From Desulfuromonas sp. (lineage in GTDB: Bacteria > Desulfobacterota > Desulfuromonadia > Desulfuromonadales > Desulfuromonadaceae): DNA of 35,493 bases. Below, one piece after another: positions 4,999 through 13,379 of this stretch. The stretch lies in contig JAGGYC010000102.1 of assembly GCA_021162745.1 (NCBI GenBank), forward strand, positions 1-35,493. Reading direction: 5' to 3'. The position numbers and the translations under genes are program-made. The notes under the pieces are model-generated. The model saw only the letters and a program-made list of their open reading frames with translations. It had not been told where the DNA came from and made no database searches. Numbering within the stretch: the first letter of the stretch is position 1; the number at the start of each line of letters is the position of its first letter.

Positions 4999-6462
4999 AT
5001 GATGCCCATCATCTTTTTGCTTCTGCTCTTTATTGCCGGTATCTCGGTGTTTGGCTGGTGGCACACCATCAAGCCGATTCCAGATGGGCTTAACATGCGC
5101 GGCGGTGAGTATAGTGTCAGTGCTGGGCAGGTACAATTTTTAAGCGATCTGACCACTGTCGATGCTGCCGGTGAACTGGTGCAGGAGCAACAGATTTTTA
5201 CCACCCTGTTTGATCTCATCGATCAGGCGGAAAACTATATTCTTATCGATTTTTTCCTACTCAATGACCATCGTGGCCGCGTAGCGGGGATGGCTGCCAA
5301 ACCCCTGGCGGGGCTTTTGATAAAACATCTGCTGGCTCGAAAACAACAGCTGCCCGATCTGGTGATTGATGTTGTCACCGATCCGGTCAACAGTGCTTAC
5401 GATGGGAGCCATGGCGGTGCCCAGGCTGTCGAGTTGAACGCTTTGCGTGCGGCCGGAATCAACGTCGTTGTGACCAATCTGGAACCGCTGCGGGACAGTA
5501 ACCCGCTCTATTCGGTGTGGTGGCGACTGTTGCTGCGCCTGGTGCCGGATCGGGGCCATTTTTTGCCCCATCCTTTTGATGCTGATGGATCGCGCATCAG
5601 TCCGGCCAGCTGGTTGCGACTGATCAACTTCAAGGCCAACCATCGCAAGGTGGCCCTTGTCGACCGGGACGGTACGTTGGTGTCCCTGGTGACCTCGGCC
5701 AATCCCCATGGTGCCAGCCGTGACCATTCCAATGTCGCCCTGCTGGTAGCCGACAATCGTCTTGCGACCGATCTTTATCGTTCTGAGCAGGCCGTGGCTG
5801 AAATGTCCGCTGGCCGGTTGCATCCGCTGCCACAGATGTTGAATCCCATTGACGTAGTTGAACAACAACAGTTGATGATACAACTGCTGACGGAGGCTCG
5901 TATCAGTGACGCCGTTTGCGCAGCCATTGCCAAGGCTGGGAACGGTGACCGGGTGCGGCTGGCAATGTTTTACTTGGCTGACAGGCAGGTGATTGCCGCC
6001 CTGCTGGCCGCCGAAGGGCGGGGAGCACGGGTTGAACTGATTCTCGATCCGAATCGAGATGCGTTTGGCTATCGGAAAAACGGTGTGCCCAATCGACCGG
6101 TGGCCGCTGAGCTGAAGGAGCAGTCGACCGACCGCATCGCTATCCGTTGGTATCAAACCCACGGCGAGCAGTTTCACACCAAGCTGGTGCTTGTTGAGTA
6201 TGCCAATAATGATGCAACGCTGATGCTCGGTTCGGCCAATCTGACCCGGCGCAATATCGACAATTACAATTTGGAGACCAACCTGCTGGTCACAGCGGCG
6301 CTGGACACGGCACTGATGACGACCGTCAACGATTACTTCGATAAGTTGTGGAATAATCGTGGTTACGATTATTCCGTCCCCTATACAACCTATGCGGATG
6401 CCTCGAGACTGAAATATCTTCAATATCGGCTGCAGGAGGGGCTGGGTCTTGGGACATTTTAA
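4999..6462 (+). CDS. Phospholipase D-like (cardiolipin synthase-type) membrane protein
   Basis: 487 residues from ATG 4999; the next ATG at 5002 is equally possible and better spaced from GGGAG (4990-4994). An N-terminal hydrophobic helix (IIFLLLLFIAGISVFGWW) anchors it. Two HKD-type modules follow: NHRKVALVDRD with TSANPHGASRDHSN at about 214-250, and FHTKLVLVE with GSANLTRRN at about 392-420. The two halves form one active site that transfers phosphatidyl groups or cleaves phosphodiesters. The second module has Glu where Asp is usual (HxKx4E). It is monocistronic, with a strong hairpin after its stop. The substrate is not predictable; cardiolipin-synthase-like is a guess from the architecture. 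Confidence 0.85.
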   Translation: MMPIIFLLLLFIAGISVFGWWHTIKPIPDGLNMRGGEYSVSAGQVQFLSDLTTVDAAGELVQEQQIFTTLFDLIDQAENYILIDFFLLNDHRGRVAGMAAKPLAGLLIKHLLARKQQLPDLVIDVVTDPVNSAYDGSHGGAQAVELNALRAAGINVVVTNLEPLRDSNPLYSVWWRLLLRLVPDRGHFLPHPFDADGSRISPASWLRLINFKANHRKVALVDRDGTLVSLVTSANPHGASRDHSNVALLVADNRLATDLYRSEQAVAEMSAGRLHPLPQMLNPIDVVEQQQLMIQLLTEARISDAVCAAIAKAGNGDRVRLAMFYLADRQVIAALLAAEGRGARVELILDPNRDAFGYRKNGVPNRPVAAELKEQSTDRIAIRWYQTHGEQFHTKLVLVEYANNDATLMLGSANLTRRNIDNYNLETNLLVTAALDTALMTTVNDYFDKLWNNRGYDYSVPYTTYADASRLKYLQYRLQEGLGLGTF

Positions 6463-6500
6463 GCAACAGGCTGTCTCTGATGATGTCGAGAAAACAACAA

Positions 6501-6525
6501 GGGCGCTTACGGAAGGTAAGCGCCC
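6501..6525. terminator. Terminator hairpin shared by the PLD gene and the lon operon
   Basis: A perfect 10-bp stem GGGCGCTTAC/GTAAGCGCCC with a 5-nt loop. In the minus direction it is followed by a U-rich stretch. In the plus direction the sequence after the stem (CTGGAGG) has no T-run because repeat family 1 copy 2 starts only two bases later, at 6528. Confidence 0.7.
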
Positions 6526-6527
6526 CT

Positions 6528-6689
6528 GGAGGCTGTCCGAGAATAGAAGAGCCTACTGCAAAACCGTCTGATCGGTTCATATTCCCGTAGATTTTCGACA
6601 AATAGCGGTGCTATTCGCTCTCAAATCTACGAAAATCTGTCCTCGACCAGTCGATTTTTCGCTACGGCTCCTATTCTCGAACAGCCTCC
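6528..6689. repeat. Dispersed repeat family 1, copy 2 (intergenic)
   Basis: 162 bp, the inverse of the copy inside hipA. The terminal inverted repeats are near-perfect: GGAGGCTGTCCGAGAATAG at the left against GGAGGCTGTTCGAGAATAG read from the right end. Internal arms CGTAGATTTTCGA and AAATCTACG can fold. No transposase is encoded, so it is MITE-like. It has one base fewer than copy 1, which would break the hipA reading frame. Confidence 0.85.
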
Positions 6690-6723
6690 TTGTCAATTCT
6701 ATACTGCGAACAACAGCTTACGG

Positions 6724-6951
6724 CTACTCGCCGCCCAGCGCCCCGCCGTTCATCGCGGCAAATTGCAGTAGTTGCTGTATATCTAGTCCGCTCTCTTTAA
6801 CGATGCCCAAAAATACCGGCAGCAGTTGCATCATAAAGGTCGGATCTTCCATTGCCTCTTTGGCCAGGTCGGGCAGGGTGGTGAGGATAAATTGTTGTTT
6901 CTCTTCGGTGGACAAAGCCATAACGGCCGCTTGCAGTTCTTCGCTAGACAT
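6724..6951 (-). CDS. Small conserved-looking acidic protein downstream of lon
   Basis: 75 residues from ATG 6951, with AGGAG 11 bases upstream; a GTG at 6963 is too close to that site. The protein is helical and acidic (EELQAAVMALSTEEKQQFIL) and ends in a glycine-rich tail (MNGGALGGE). I recognise no family. It lies 30 bases after the lon stop in the same direction and is probably co-transcribed. A role connected with Lon, such as adaptor or substrate, would be speculation from position only. Confidence 0.72.
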   Translation of the reverse strand: MSSEELQAAVMALSTEEKQQFILTTLPDLAKEAMEDPTFMMQLLPVFLGIVKESGLDIQQLLQFAAMNGGALGGE

Positions 6952-6981
6952 CGGGTTTAACACTCCTGTTGCAGTTAATGG

Positions 6982-9396
6982 TCAGTGTGGAAAGGCGACA
7001 TTATAAACATCGCGATAGGTTTTTGCAAAGTGAACCTCAAGCCCCTCTTTTAAGTGATCGGGGAGCTCTTCAAAGTCCTTGCGATTGCCTTCGGGAAAGA
7101 TCAATGTTTTGAGGCCGCTACGGCGGGCGGCGATGGTCTTCTCTTTGAGGCCGCCGATGGGTAGCACTTGACCGGTGAGGGTTAATTCGCCGGTCATCCC
7201 CAGCTTGTTTTGAACCGGTGTGCCGCTGATCATCGACAGCAGGGCAGTGGTCATGGTTACCCCGGCCGAGGGACCGTCTTTCGGGGTGGCTCCTGCCGGG
7301 ACGTGAAGATGAATGAAGTGGCTGTCGAAAAAGTCGTCTGCTATGCCGTATTTATCCAGGTGGCCCATCACGTAGGAATAGGCAATCTCGCTACTTTCCA
7401 CCATCACCTTGCCGAGTTGACCGGTCTGCTTGAACCCTTTGTTCTTGCTCGACATGGCGGTGCACTCAATCTGTAGGGTAACGCCGCCCATGCTGGTCCA
7501 GGCCAGACCGGTGACGACACCGGCCACATTTTTGAATAGCTCATCCTGGGTAAAGACCGGCTTGCCCAGATACTCTTCAAGGTTCTTTTTGCGGACGCTG
7601 ATTTTTTCTACCCGGTCGGCGGCAAATTTCATGGCCGATTTACGCATGATTTTTTTGATGCGATTTTCGAGGCCGCGCACTCCGGCTTCGCGGGCGTAGC
7701 TATCGACAATGGTCTCCAGTGCCTCTTTGCGTATGGTGACATGCTTCTTGGTCAAGCCATGATTTTTCAACGCTTTGGGGATCAGATAGCGGCGGGCGAT
7801 CTCCACTTTTTCCGCCATGATGTAACCGGACAGGCGGATGATCTCCATGCGATCCAGCAGTGGTGCCGGAATGGTGTCGAGCTGGTTGGCCGTGGCGATG
7901 AACAGTACGTTGGACAGGTCAAACGGTACATCCAGATAGTGGTCGCGGAATGAGTTGTTCTGCTCCGGGTCAAGCACTTCGAGCAGCGCCGAAGCGGGAT
8001 CACCCTGAAATGAGGCACCGATCTTGTCGATCTCATCCAGCATCAGCACCGGGTTGGCACTGCCGGCCTGTTTCATGGCCTGGATAAATTTGCCCGGCAT
8101 GGCGCCGATATAGGTGCGGCGGTGGCCCTTGATCTCGGCTTCGTCACGCATGCCGCCCAGCGAGAAACGGAAAAAGTTGCGGTTAAGGGCGGCGGCCACA
8201 CTCTTGCCGATGGAGGTTTTGCCCGTCCCCGGCGGGCCGACCAGACAGAGGATGGAGCCGGAGATCTCCCCTTTCAACTTACCCACAGCAATAAATTCGA
8301 GGATGCGCTCCTTGACGTCATCCAGGCCGAAATGATCGCGGTCCAGCGCCCGCTTGGCTTTGGCGATATCGTAAGAATCCTTGGTGTACTTGCCCCATGG
8401 CAGAATGGTCAGCCAGTCGAGATAGTTACGGCTGACATTGTATTCCGGTGATGTCGGCTCAATCAGCTGCAGTTTCTCAATCTCTTCATCGACGGCTTTT
8501 TGACCTTCGTCATTCAGGGTCAGATTTTTGAGACGCTTTTGAAATTTTTCGATCTCGCTGGTTTTGCCCTCTTTTTCCAGTCCCAGCTCTTTTTTGATGG
8601 TCTTAAGCTGCTCTTTTAAAAAGAACTGACGTTGGTGTTCGGAGATGTTTTTCTCGATCTGCTTGGAAATTTTGCTCTGCAGCCGCGAAACTTCCAGCTC
8701 TTTCTTCAACAACACCAGCACCTGTTCAATCCGTTGGCGGACATCGAGGGTGGCCAGTACCTGTTGCAGTTCCTGACCGTCGGCAGAGGTGAGGTTAGCA
8801 GCAAAATCGGCCAGACGACCGGGATCATCCATACTGGAGCGACCAAGAAACATCTTGATCTCTTCGGAGTAGAGCGGATTGATCTGCACCAGTTCCTTGA
8901 GAGTGGAGATGATCGCCATGGAGTAGGCTTTCAGCTCCTGGCGGTTGGCGAGGCTGAGGTTTTTTTCGAGATGGTATTCCACTTTGGCAAACAGGCCATG
9001 TTCCGTGACATGCAACTCTTCGATGGAAAAACGTTCCAGGCAGTTGACCAGCACCTGAATGCTGTTCTCGTCGTCGTTCAACACCTTGACGATCTTGCCG
9101 GCAACACCGATTTGGTGGAGGTTGTCCAGTTCATCTTTGTTGTCAACATTCTTGACCAGCACCAGACCGACGGTTTGTGTTGAGCTGTTGGCAGCATGGC
9201 GGATAACATCGACCTTGTCGGCACCGTTGATATTCAAGGGGATAAGGATGGCTGGAAACGCCGGACGCGGACGGAGTGGTATAATCGGTAACTGCTCGGG
9301 CAGCAGGTCGCTGGCCAGCACCAGACTCTCTTCGTCTATTTCAACGAGGTGCTCTGTTTTGGTGTTGAGATCTTCTTTATCTTCATGATGACTCAT
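6982..9396 (-). CDS. lon: ATP-dependent protease Lon
   Basis: A cytoplasmic AAA+ serine protease that degrades misfolded and regulatory proteins, including antitoxins in other bacteria. 804 residues. The LON substrate-binding domain (about 37-230), a coiled-coil region, the AAA+ module with Walker A GPPGTGKTS (about 386-394) and Walker B VLMLDEIDK, and the protease domain are all present. The catalytic pair is Ser710 in KDGPSAGVT and Lys753 in GGLKEKT, at the same 43-residue spacing as in E. coli Lon. The N-terminus is about 30 residues longer and acidic. GGAGGA seven bases before ATG 9396 fixes the start, and a TTGACA promoter lies upstream. Confidence 0.97.
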   Translation of the reverse strand: MSHHEDKEDLNTKTEHLVEIDEESLVLASDLLPEQLPIIPLRPRPAFPAILIPLNINGADKVDVIRHAANSSTQTVGLVLVKNVDNKDELDNLHQIGVAGKIVKVLNDDENSIQVLVNCLERFSIEELHVTEHGLFAKVEYHLEKNLSLANRQELKAYSMAIISTLKELVQINPLYSEEIKMFLGRSSMDDPGRLADFAANLTSADGQELQQVLATLDVRQRIEQVLVLLKKELEVSRLQSKISKQIEKNISEHQRQFFLKEQLKTIKKELGLEKEGKTSEIEKFQKRLKNLTLNDEGQKAVDEEIEKLQLIEPTSPEYNVSRNYLDWLTILPWGKYTKDSYDIAKAKRALDRDHFGLDDVKERILEFIAVGKLKGEISGSILCLVGPPGTGKTSIGKSVAAALNRNFFRFSLGGMRDEAEIKGHRRTYIGAMPGKFIQAMKQAGSANPVLMLDEIDKIGASFQGDPASALLEVLDPEQNNSFRDHYLDVPFDLSNVLFIATANQLDTIPAPLLDRMEIIRLSGYIMAEKVEIARRYLIPKALKNHGLTKKHVTIRKEALETIVDSYAREAGVRGLENRIKKIMRKSAMKFAADRVEKISVRKKNLEEYLGKPVFTQDELFKNVAGVVTGLAWTSMGGVTLQIECTAMSSKNKGFKQTGQLGKVMVESSEIAYSYVMGHLDKYGIADDFFDSHFIHLHVPAGATPKDGPSAGVTMTTALLSMISGTPVQNKLGMTGELTLTGQVLPIGGLKEKTIAARRSGLKTLIFPEGNRKDFEELPDHLKEGLEVHFAKTYRDVYNVAFPH

Positions 9397-9437
9397 ATAT
9401 AGATCCTCCAGTGAAGGTATAATAATGATTATGAAAA

Positions 9438-9466
9438 AAGCTAATCATTTAGCGGGCGATTGTCAA
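9438..9466 (-). promoter_or_regulatory. lon promoter
   Basis: Minus-strand TTGACA (9466-9461), a 17-base spacer and TAGCTT (9443-9438), giving a leader of about 35 bases. The -35 is consensus and the -10 is weak. I see no sigma-32-type sequence. Confidence 0.5.
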
Positions 9467-9516
9467 CCCTTGTGCTGTAGTAAGGCTGGTTAGGGGCGTC
9501 AGGGTTGCTGATGAGG

Positions 9517-10386
9517 TTAGCGCAGCTGTGGTGCCGCCAGACTGCCGCTGATGCGGATGATGAAACGTCCGTCTTTTTGTTTTTTGGCAAATAGTGGTAG
9601 CAGGCTGCTGACGGCGGGATCGAGGCTTTTACTTGGAGCCAGGGTCAAGGTCAGATCGAGACGACTGCGCGACAGCTTGCGGTTCAGGTCAATCTTGCCA
9701 CTGCCGTTAACCATCAGATCGCCGTCGCGGCTGGTCAGTTGATCGATGGACAGGCGCTGTTTATCCTGACTAAGCTGGAGTTGGACGCTGCCGAGGTTGA
9801 GGTTGTCAACAGCCAGACCGATCTGTTGCAGACCGCTGAGCCGCAGGGTGGACAGGTGTAGCTGCAGGTGCTCCAGTTGATTGCGTGGTGCGCCAAACGC
9901 CGAGCCGTGGAGCTGTTGGATGGTGGCCTGAAGATGTAACGTTGGCCGTTGTATTACTGATGGCACTGGTGGTAATGGCGCATCCCAGTGCAGATTTTTG
10001 GCCGAGAATTGGACGTGGTTGGCCGTATCCAGTTCGATATGCAGCTGACCACCCAGGCTCTTGGCGCTGAGCTCTGCTGCGGGGGTGTCGCTGAATAGCC
10101 GGTACCAGATGGGTCTCAGGGTCAGATCGGTCAGTTGCAGTGATAGTTTTGCTGCTGCGGTTGTTTCGATAGCGCTGATGGCAAGGGTTGCCGGAAGCTG
10201 CAGTGCAATCTCGCCGACGCTGACCGGGCGTTGGAGTCGCGTTGTCAATTCCTGTTCCAGTCGCTGCTGGAGAGCTTCAGCGGGGAAGAATAACCACAGC
10301 CCGACGGCAAAAAAAAGGATCACCAGCAGCGGCAGTGACCACCAGCGCTGGAGCCGCTCCATGGCGACGTGGCGGCTCTCGTTCAT
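9517..10386 (-). CDS. gspN: Type II secretion protein N
   Basis: Last gene of the secretion operon. 289 residues: a short cytoplasmic N-terminus, one membrane helix (LPLLVILFFAVGLWLFF, about residues 18-34) and a large beta-rich periplasmic domain. Family knowledge places GspN at the inner membrane as an accessory component found mainly in some lineages. It starts at ATG 10386, three bases after gspM ends. An alternative ATG eight codons later would still keep the helix. No clear terminator follows before the lon promoter region. Confidence 0.8.
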   Translation of the reverse strand: MNESRHVAMERLQRWWSLPLLVILFFAVGLWLFFPAEALQQRLEQELTTRLQRPVSVGEIALQLPATLAISAIETTAAAKLSLQLTDLTLRPIWYRLFSDTPAAELSAKSLGGQLHIELDTANHVQFSAKNLHWDAPLPPVPSVIQRPTLHLQATIQQLHGSAFGAPRNQLEHLQLHLSTLRLSGLQQIGLAVDNLNLGSVQLQLSQDKQRLSIDQLTSRDGDLMVNGSGKIDLNRKLSRSRLDLTLTLAPSKSLDPAVSSLLPLFAKKQKDGRFIIRISGSLAAPQLR

Positions 10387-10388
10387 TG

Positions 10389-10913
10389 TTAGCCCTTACT
10401 GTAGGCCGAGATGTGTAAAGAACCGTCGAGTTGCTGCGGATTGTCAAAGCGCACCTTGAGCTGGAGCGACTTGACCTGCAATGACGCTGGAGCGCTGTCA
10501 AAGCTCTGTAGCAACTGCATCATCTGGCCGAGGGAAATATTCTCCAATTTAATCTCCACCGACTCTTCGCTGATGTCGTCGTGATTGATGGCCGCTAACG
10601 GGCGCATGGCGGTAAGATTTTCTCGCCCCGCAATCCGTGACACCTGGCTTTCAACAAAGGCAAACAGGGCAAAATCCGGCGCATTGGTCTGTTGTTTTTG
10701 CAGCGATTTTATCTGGCTCTGAATGCGTAGGTAGTCTTGTTGCAGCTGTTTAACCTGTTGCAGCTGTTTGCTGCGTGAGGCGATCTTACTGTCCAGCTGG
10801 TCGATGGCTGAGCAGTAGGGTTGGATCAGGGCAAAGTAGACCAGCGTTGCCAGGCAGCATAGTCCACCGATCAACAGCATCAGCTGCTCGCGCGGAGAAA
10901 GGTTCTGAATCAT
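10389..10913 (-). CDS. gspM: Type II secretion protein M
   Basis: 174 residues: a cytoplasmic start, one transmembrane helix (LMLLIGGLCCLATLVYFAL, about 11-29), a coiled coil rich in Q and K (about 35-75) and a small ferredoxin-like periplasmic domain. GspM partners GspL in the inner-membrane assembly platform. Its ATG overlaps the gspL stop as ATGA, so the two are translationally coupled, matching their 1:1 partnership. Confidence 0.88.
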   Translation of the reverse strand: MIQNLSPREQLMLLIGGLCCLATLVYFALIQPYCSAIDQLDSKIASRSKQLQQVKQLQQDYLRIQSQIKSLQKQQTNAPDFALFAFVESQVSRIAGRENLTAMRPLAAINHDDISEESVEIKLENISLGQMMQLLQSFDSAPASLQVKSLQLKVRFDNPQQLDGSLHISAYSKG

Positions 10914-12298
10914 TGTTGCCCTCCTTGTTGGCCGATGGTGATCTGTAGACGGAAGCTGATCTGCTGGCCGTCCAACCCTGTTTTGGCATCGGCAATACGT
11001 ACCTCGCCGAAAATCGGTGATTTGCGCAGTTCGCCAGTCAGGCGATTGACGCTGTCGAAGGAGTTGGTGACGCCATCGACAACCAGCGATTGATCCTCGT
11101 AGTTAAAGTTTTTGATATCCACTTTAAGATCGGCAGGGGTATGCGCCGAGAACTCACGCAACACCGACAGCGCCGAGGTTGATTTGTCCAGTCCAACCAG
11201 TTGGCTGGTTTCTTTGAGCTGTTGAACGGCGACTTGCAGCTGCATGGGGATGTTGACGATGGCCCGAGTCTCGGGCAGGGTCTGACGGAACAACTGAGTC
11301 ATCTGTTTGCGGTAGCCCTCGGCAACATCGGTTTTATGCCGATAGGTGTGGATGGCGGTGCCACCAGCGATAATCAGAGCTGCCAGCATTAATGCACCAC
11401 CGATGTAGAGGTGTTTCTTGAGTGATGCCCATTCACTTTTCAGGGTAAAGGGACCACGGCGGAAGTTGACCATTGGTTGGTCGGCGGCCAAGGCGCGGGC
11501 GCAGACCGGCAGAAACGCCGGCTCGACAGCTTGACTGTTGTCACGCAACGGTAGCTCGACCAATTCTAAACCGCGCCCGGCGAGCGCTTTGTTCAGGGCC
11601 GGTGAGACGCCGTTGCCGATCAGGCATAATTTCTGATGTGGCAGTCGGGCACTGCGACAGATCATCGCCGCTTCACGGGCAATCCGGGCAGCGAGGGTGT
11701 CGGAATTATTGCCGACGTTGCCGCAGGCTTCGAAGCTGATCACTTGGCCCTGCTGTAGCAGGCTGATCAGCAACTGCTGTTCATGAACCTGAACCAGCAG
11801 GCCATCGCTGAACCAGTTGTGTAAACCACAGGCTTCGGTATAGGGCGACAGGCCGAGGACATGGAGCGGCAGCTTGACCGCTTCAAAAGGCTGCAGGGCG
11901 GCTTCAATCTGCTCTGTTTTCGCCGTAACGGCGGTGGTGATAAAGCCGCCTTGTGCATCAGCTTGTGGTGGTGTGGTGACGACGATATGCTCGCTGATGT
12001 CGGTGGGCAGCTGAGCGGCCAGTTCCATCCGCGCTGCGGCGTCAATTTTTCGCGTATCGCTGAACGGAAAGCTCAGTCGGCGGACAAAGCCGCTTGTTGT
12101 CGGCAGTGTGCTGCAAAAGCGATCGGCAAAGCCGGGGCGCGAATCGAGCATCTCCAGTAACAGCTCACCGATAGGGCTGCTGTCGTCGATGGCATGTTCA
12201 ACCAATCGCTCAAGTGTTGGGTTCTCTTTTTCGCCGTTGAAGATCGCCATGCGGATACACTGCGCTGTGATCTCTATACCAACCCGTCGTTTTGTCAT
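10910..12298 (-). CDS. gspL: Type II secretion protein L
   Basis: 462 residues. The N-terminal half (1-280) is the actin-like cytoplasmic domain that recruits the GspE ATPase (VGIEITAQCIRMAIF at the start). One membrane helix follows at about 293-312 (LYIGGALMLAALIIAGG), then a periplasmic ferredoxin-like domain. ATG 12298 has AGAGG nine bases upstream; the in-frame TTG at 12307 is unlikely. It overlaps gspM by four bases. Confidence 0.9.
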   Translation of the reverse strand: MTKRRVGIEITAQCIRMAIFNGEKENPTLERLVEHAIDDSSPIGELLLEMLDSRPGFADRFCSTLPTTSGFVRRLSFPFSDTRKIDAAARMELAAQLPTDISEHIVVTTPPQADAQGGFITTAVTAKTEQIEAALQPFEAVKLPLHVLGLSPYTEACGLHNWFSDGLLVQVHEQQLLISLLQQGQVISFEACGNVGNNSDTLAARIAREAAMICRSARLPHQKLCLIGNGVSPALNKALAGRGLELVELPLRDNSQAVEPAFLPVCARALAADQPMVNFRRGPFTLKSEWASLKKHLYIGGALMLAALIIAGGTAIHTYRHKTDVAEGYRKQMTQLFRQTLPETRAIVNIPMQLQVAVQQLKETSQLVGLDKSTSALSVLREFSAHTPADLKVDIKNFNYEDQSLVVDGVTNSFDSVNRLTGELRKSPIFGEVRIADAKTGLDGQQISFRLQITIGQQGGQQ

Positions 12299-12318
12299 GG
12301 GACTCAACCTCTACGTCG

Positions 12319-13233
12319 CTAAAGAATCTGAAAATACAGTAGGCTGTTGTTCTCTTTTTTGACCACGCCACTGGCGCGGCGGCGGCCATCATTGACCCGG
12401 GCATCGGTGTCGATGCGGTAGTAGTTGGCCTGAACCTGCAGTTGGCCGTTGATCGCCCAGTAAAAACTGTCCATGTCGGGCAATAACTTCATCTCGTCCA
12501 GCATTTCGTAGGGAGCTGTCTTACGCTGGGCGACGATCATCTCCGCTGTCGCCATATCCATCTCTTCGGCCAGGGCATAGAGCACCTCGGCCGTTGCCGA
12601 ATTGAGATGGAGCTTACTATCGCCGTACAGACTGATGTGCGGGCGCAGTTTTTTTACCTCGTCATGGCTGAACCCGGCCACCAGTTCCAATTCGTCGAGG
12701 GTGTCGAGGGGGCCGTTTTTGCAATAGCTTGGCGGCGATTGCAGTGCGTAATAGCCGGCCTCGGCTCCGGCTGGCTGCGGGTCGTCATCAGCGTCGAGCC
12801 AGTCGATCAGGGCCTCGATATGCGATGGGCTGTTATCAATGCCCAGAATGTCAAACAGGCGCAGGCAGCGATCCTTGATCACTGCATTGATATTGCCCGA
12901 GCTGCTGACCAGCTTGTTGATGTTGATCCTGCCGTCGAGGGGGGTGATGCGGATGCTTACCTCTCCCGTACCGACCGGGTAATTGGCAATCCCTTGCGCC
13001 CACATTTCATCGTTGCCGTCGTAACTGTTGGTGTCGTCGGCCAGTACCATACGTCCGATCTGAATCCCCCCCTTGGCCAGATAGTAGGCGCGGGTGGTAT
13101 CGCGATAGGTTTGTGTCAGGCGCAGATCCACCAGGGTGGAAAAGGCCAGCTGGCTGAGCAGGGTCGCCAGCAGGGCGGTGATGGCCAGTACCAGCAGCAG
13201 GGCCATGCCCCGTTGGTTGTTCAAGTGTCTCAT
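12319..13233 (-). CDS. gspK: Type II secretion minor pseudopilin K
   Basis: 304 residues. A short leader ends in QRG, followed by MALLLVLAITALLATLLSQL, a class III signal with the prepilin-peptidase site after Gly9. The Glu at +5 is absent, as is normal for GspK. The rest is the large periplasmic domain with SAM-like segments (PSHIEALIDWLDADDDP). GspK caps the pseudopilus tip with GspI and GspJ. There is no ribosome site before ATG 13233. Repeat family 2 (13257-13379) now separates it from gspJ, and the sequence around the start (AACAATGA) is duplicated at the gspJ stop, so the two genes probably once overlapped. Confidence 0.92.
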   Translation of the reverse strand: MRHLNNQRGMALLLVLAITALLATLLSQLAFSTLVDLRLTQTYRDTTRAYYLAKGGIQIGRMVLADDTNSYDGNDEMWAQGIANYPVGTGEVSIRITPLDGRININKLVSSSGNINAVIKDRCLRLFDILGIDNSPSHIEALIDWLDADDDPQPAGAEAGYYALQSPPSYCKNGPLDTLDELELVAGFSHDEVKKLRPHISLYGDSKLHLNSATAEVLYALAEEMDMATAEMIVAQRKTAPYEMLDEMKLLPDMDSFYWAINGQLQVQANYYRIDTDARVNDGRRRASGVVKKENNSLLYFQIL

Positions 13234-13256
13234 TGTTGAAGGTTTTGCAAAAACAA

Positions 13257-13379
13257 TGGCTAAACAAAAATTTCGGCCTACCAGGCGTAGTGGTTTTTCA
13301 AGGGTGAAGGCATACATGCCGTATGTCGAGATCTTGAAAAAACGCTGCAACGCCGTAGGGCGGACTTTTTGCGACGCCA
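13257..13379. repeat. Palindromic repeat family 2, copy A (between gspJ and gspK)
   Basis: 123 bp, the reverse complement of 34384-34506 with about 12 mismatches by eye. The ends are TGGC/GCCA with related CAAAAA-containing arms. Inner arms include TTTTTCAAG/CTTGAAAAA and a CATAC/GTATG hairpin whose loop differs between copies while the stem is kept. It is flanked by TCATTGTT at 13380-13387 and again at 13230-13237, the latter 19 bases beyond the left TGGC end. The open frame through it is a by-product of the repeat. Confidence 0.85.

Noticed and set aside
4830-5093. Small plus-strand ORF before the PLD gene
   Set aside because: It overlaps the PLD N-terminus in another frame, has no ribosome site and no recognisable product.
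5257-6423. 388-codon open frame antisense to the PLD-like gene
   Set aside because: The plus-strand PLD motifs are clear; the antisense product is His/Gln/Gly-rich low-complexity sequence without recognisable domains.
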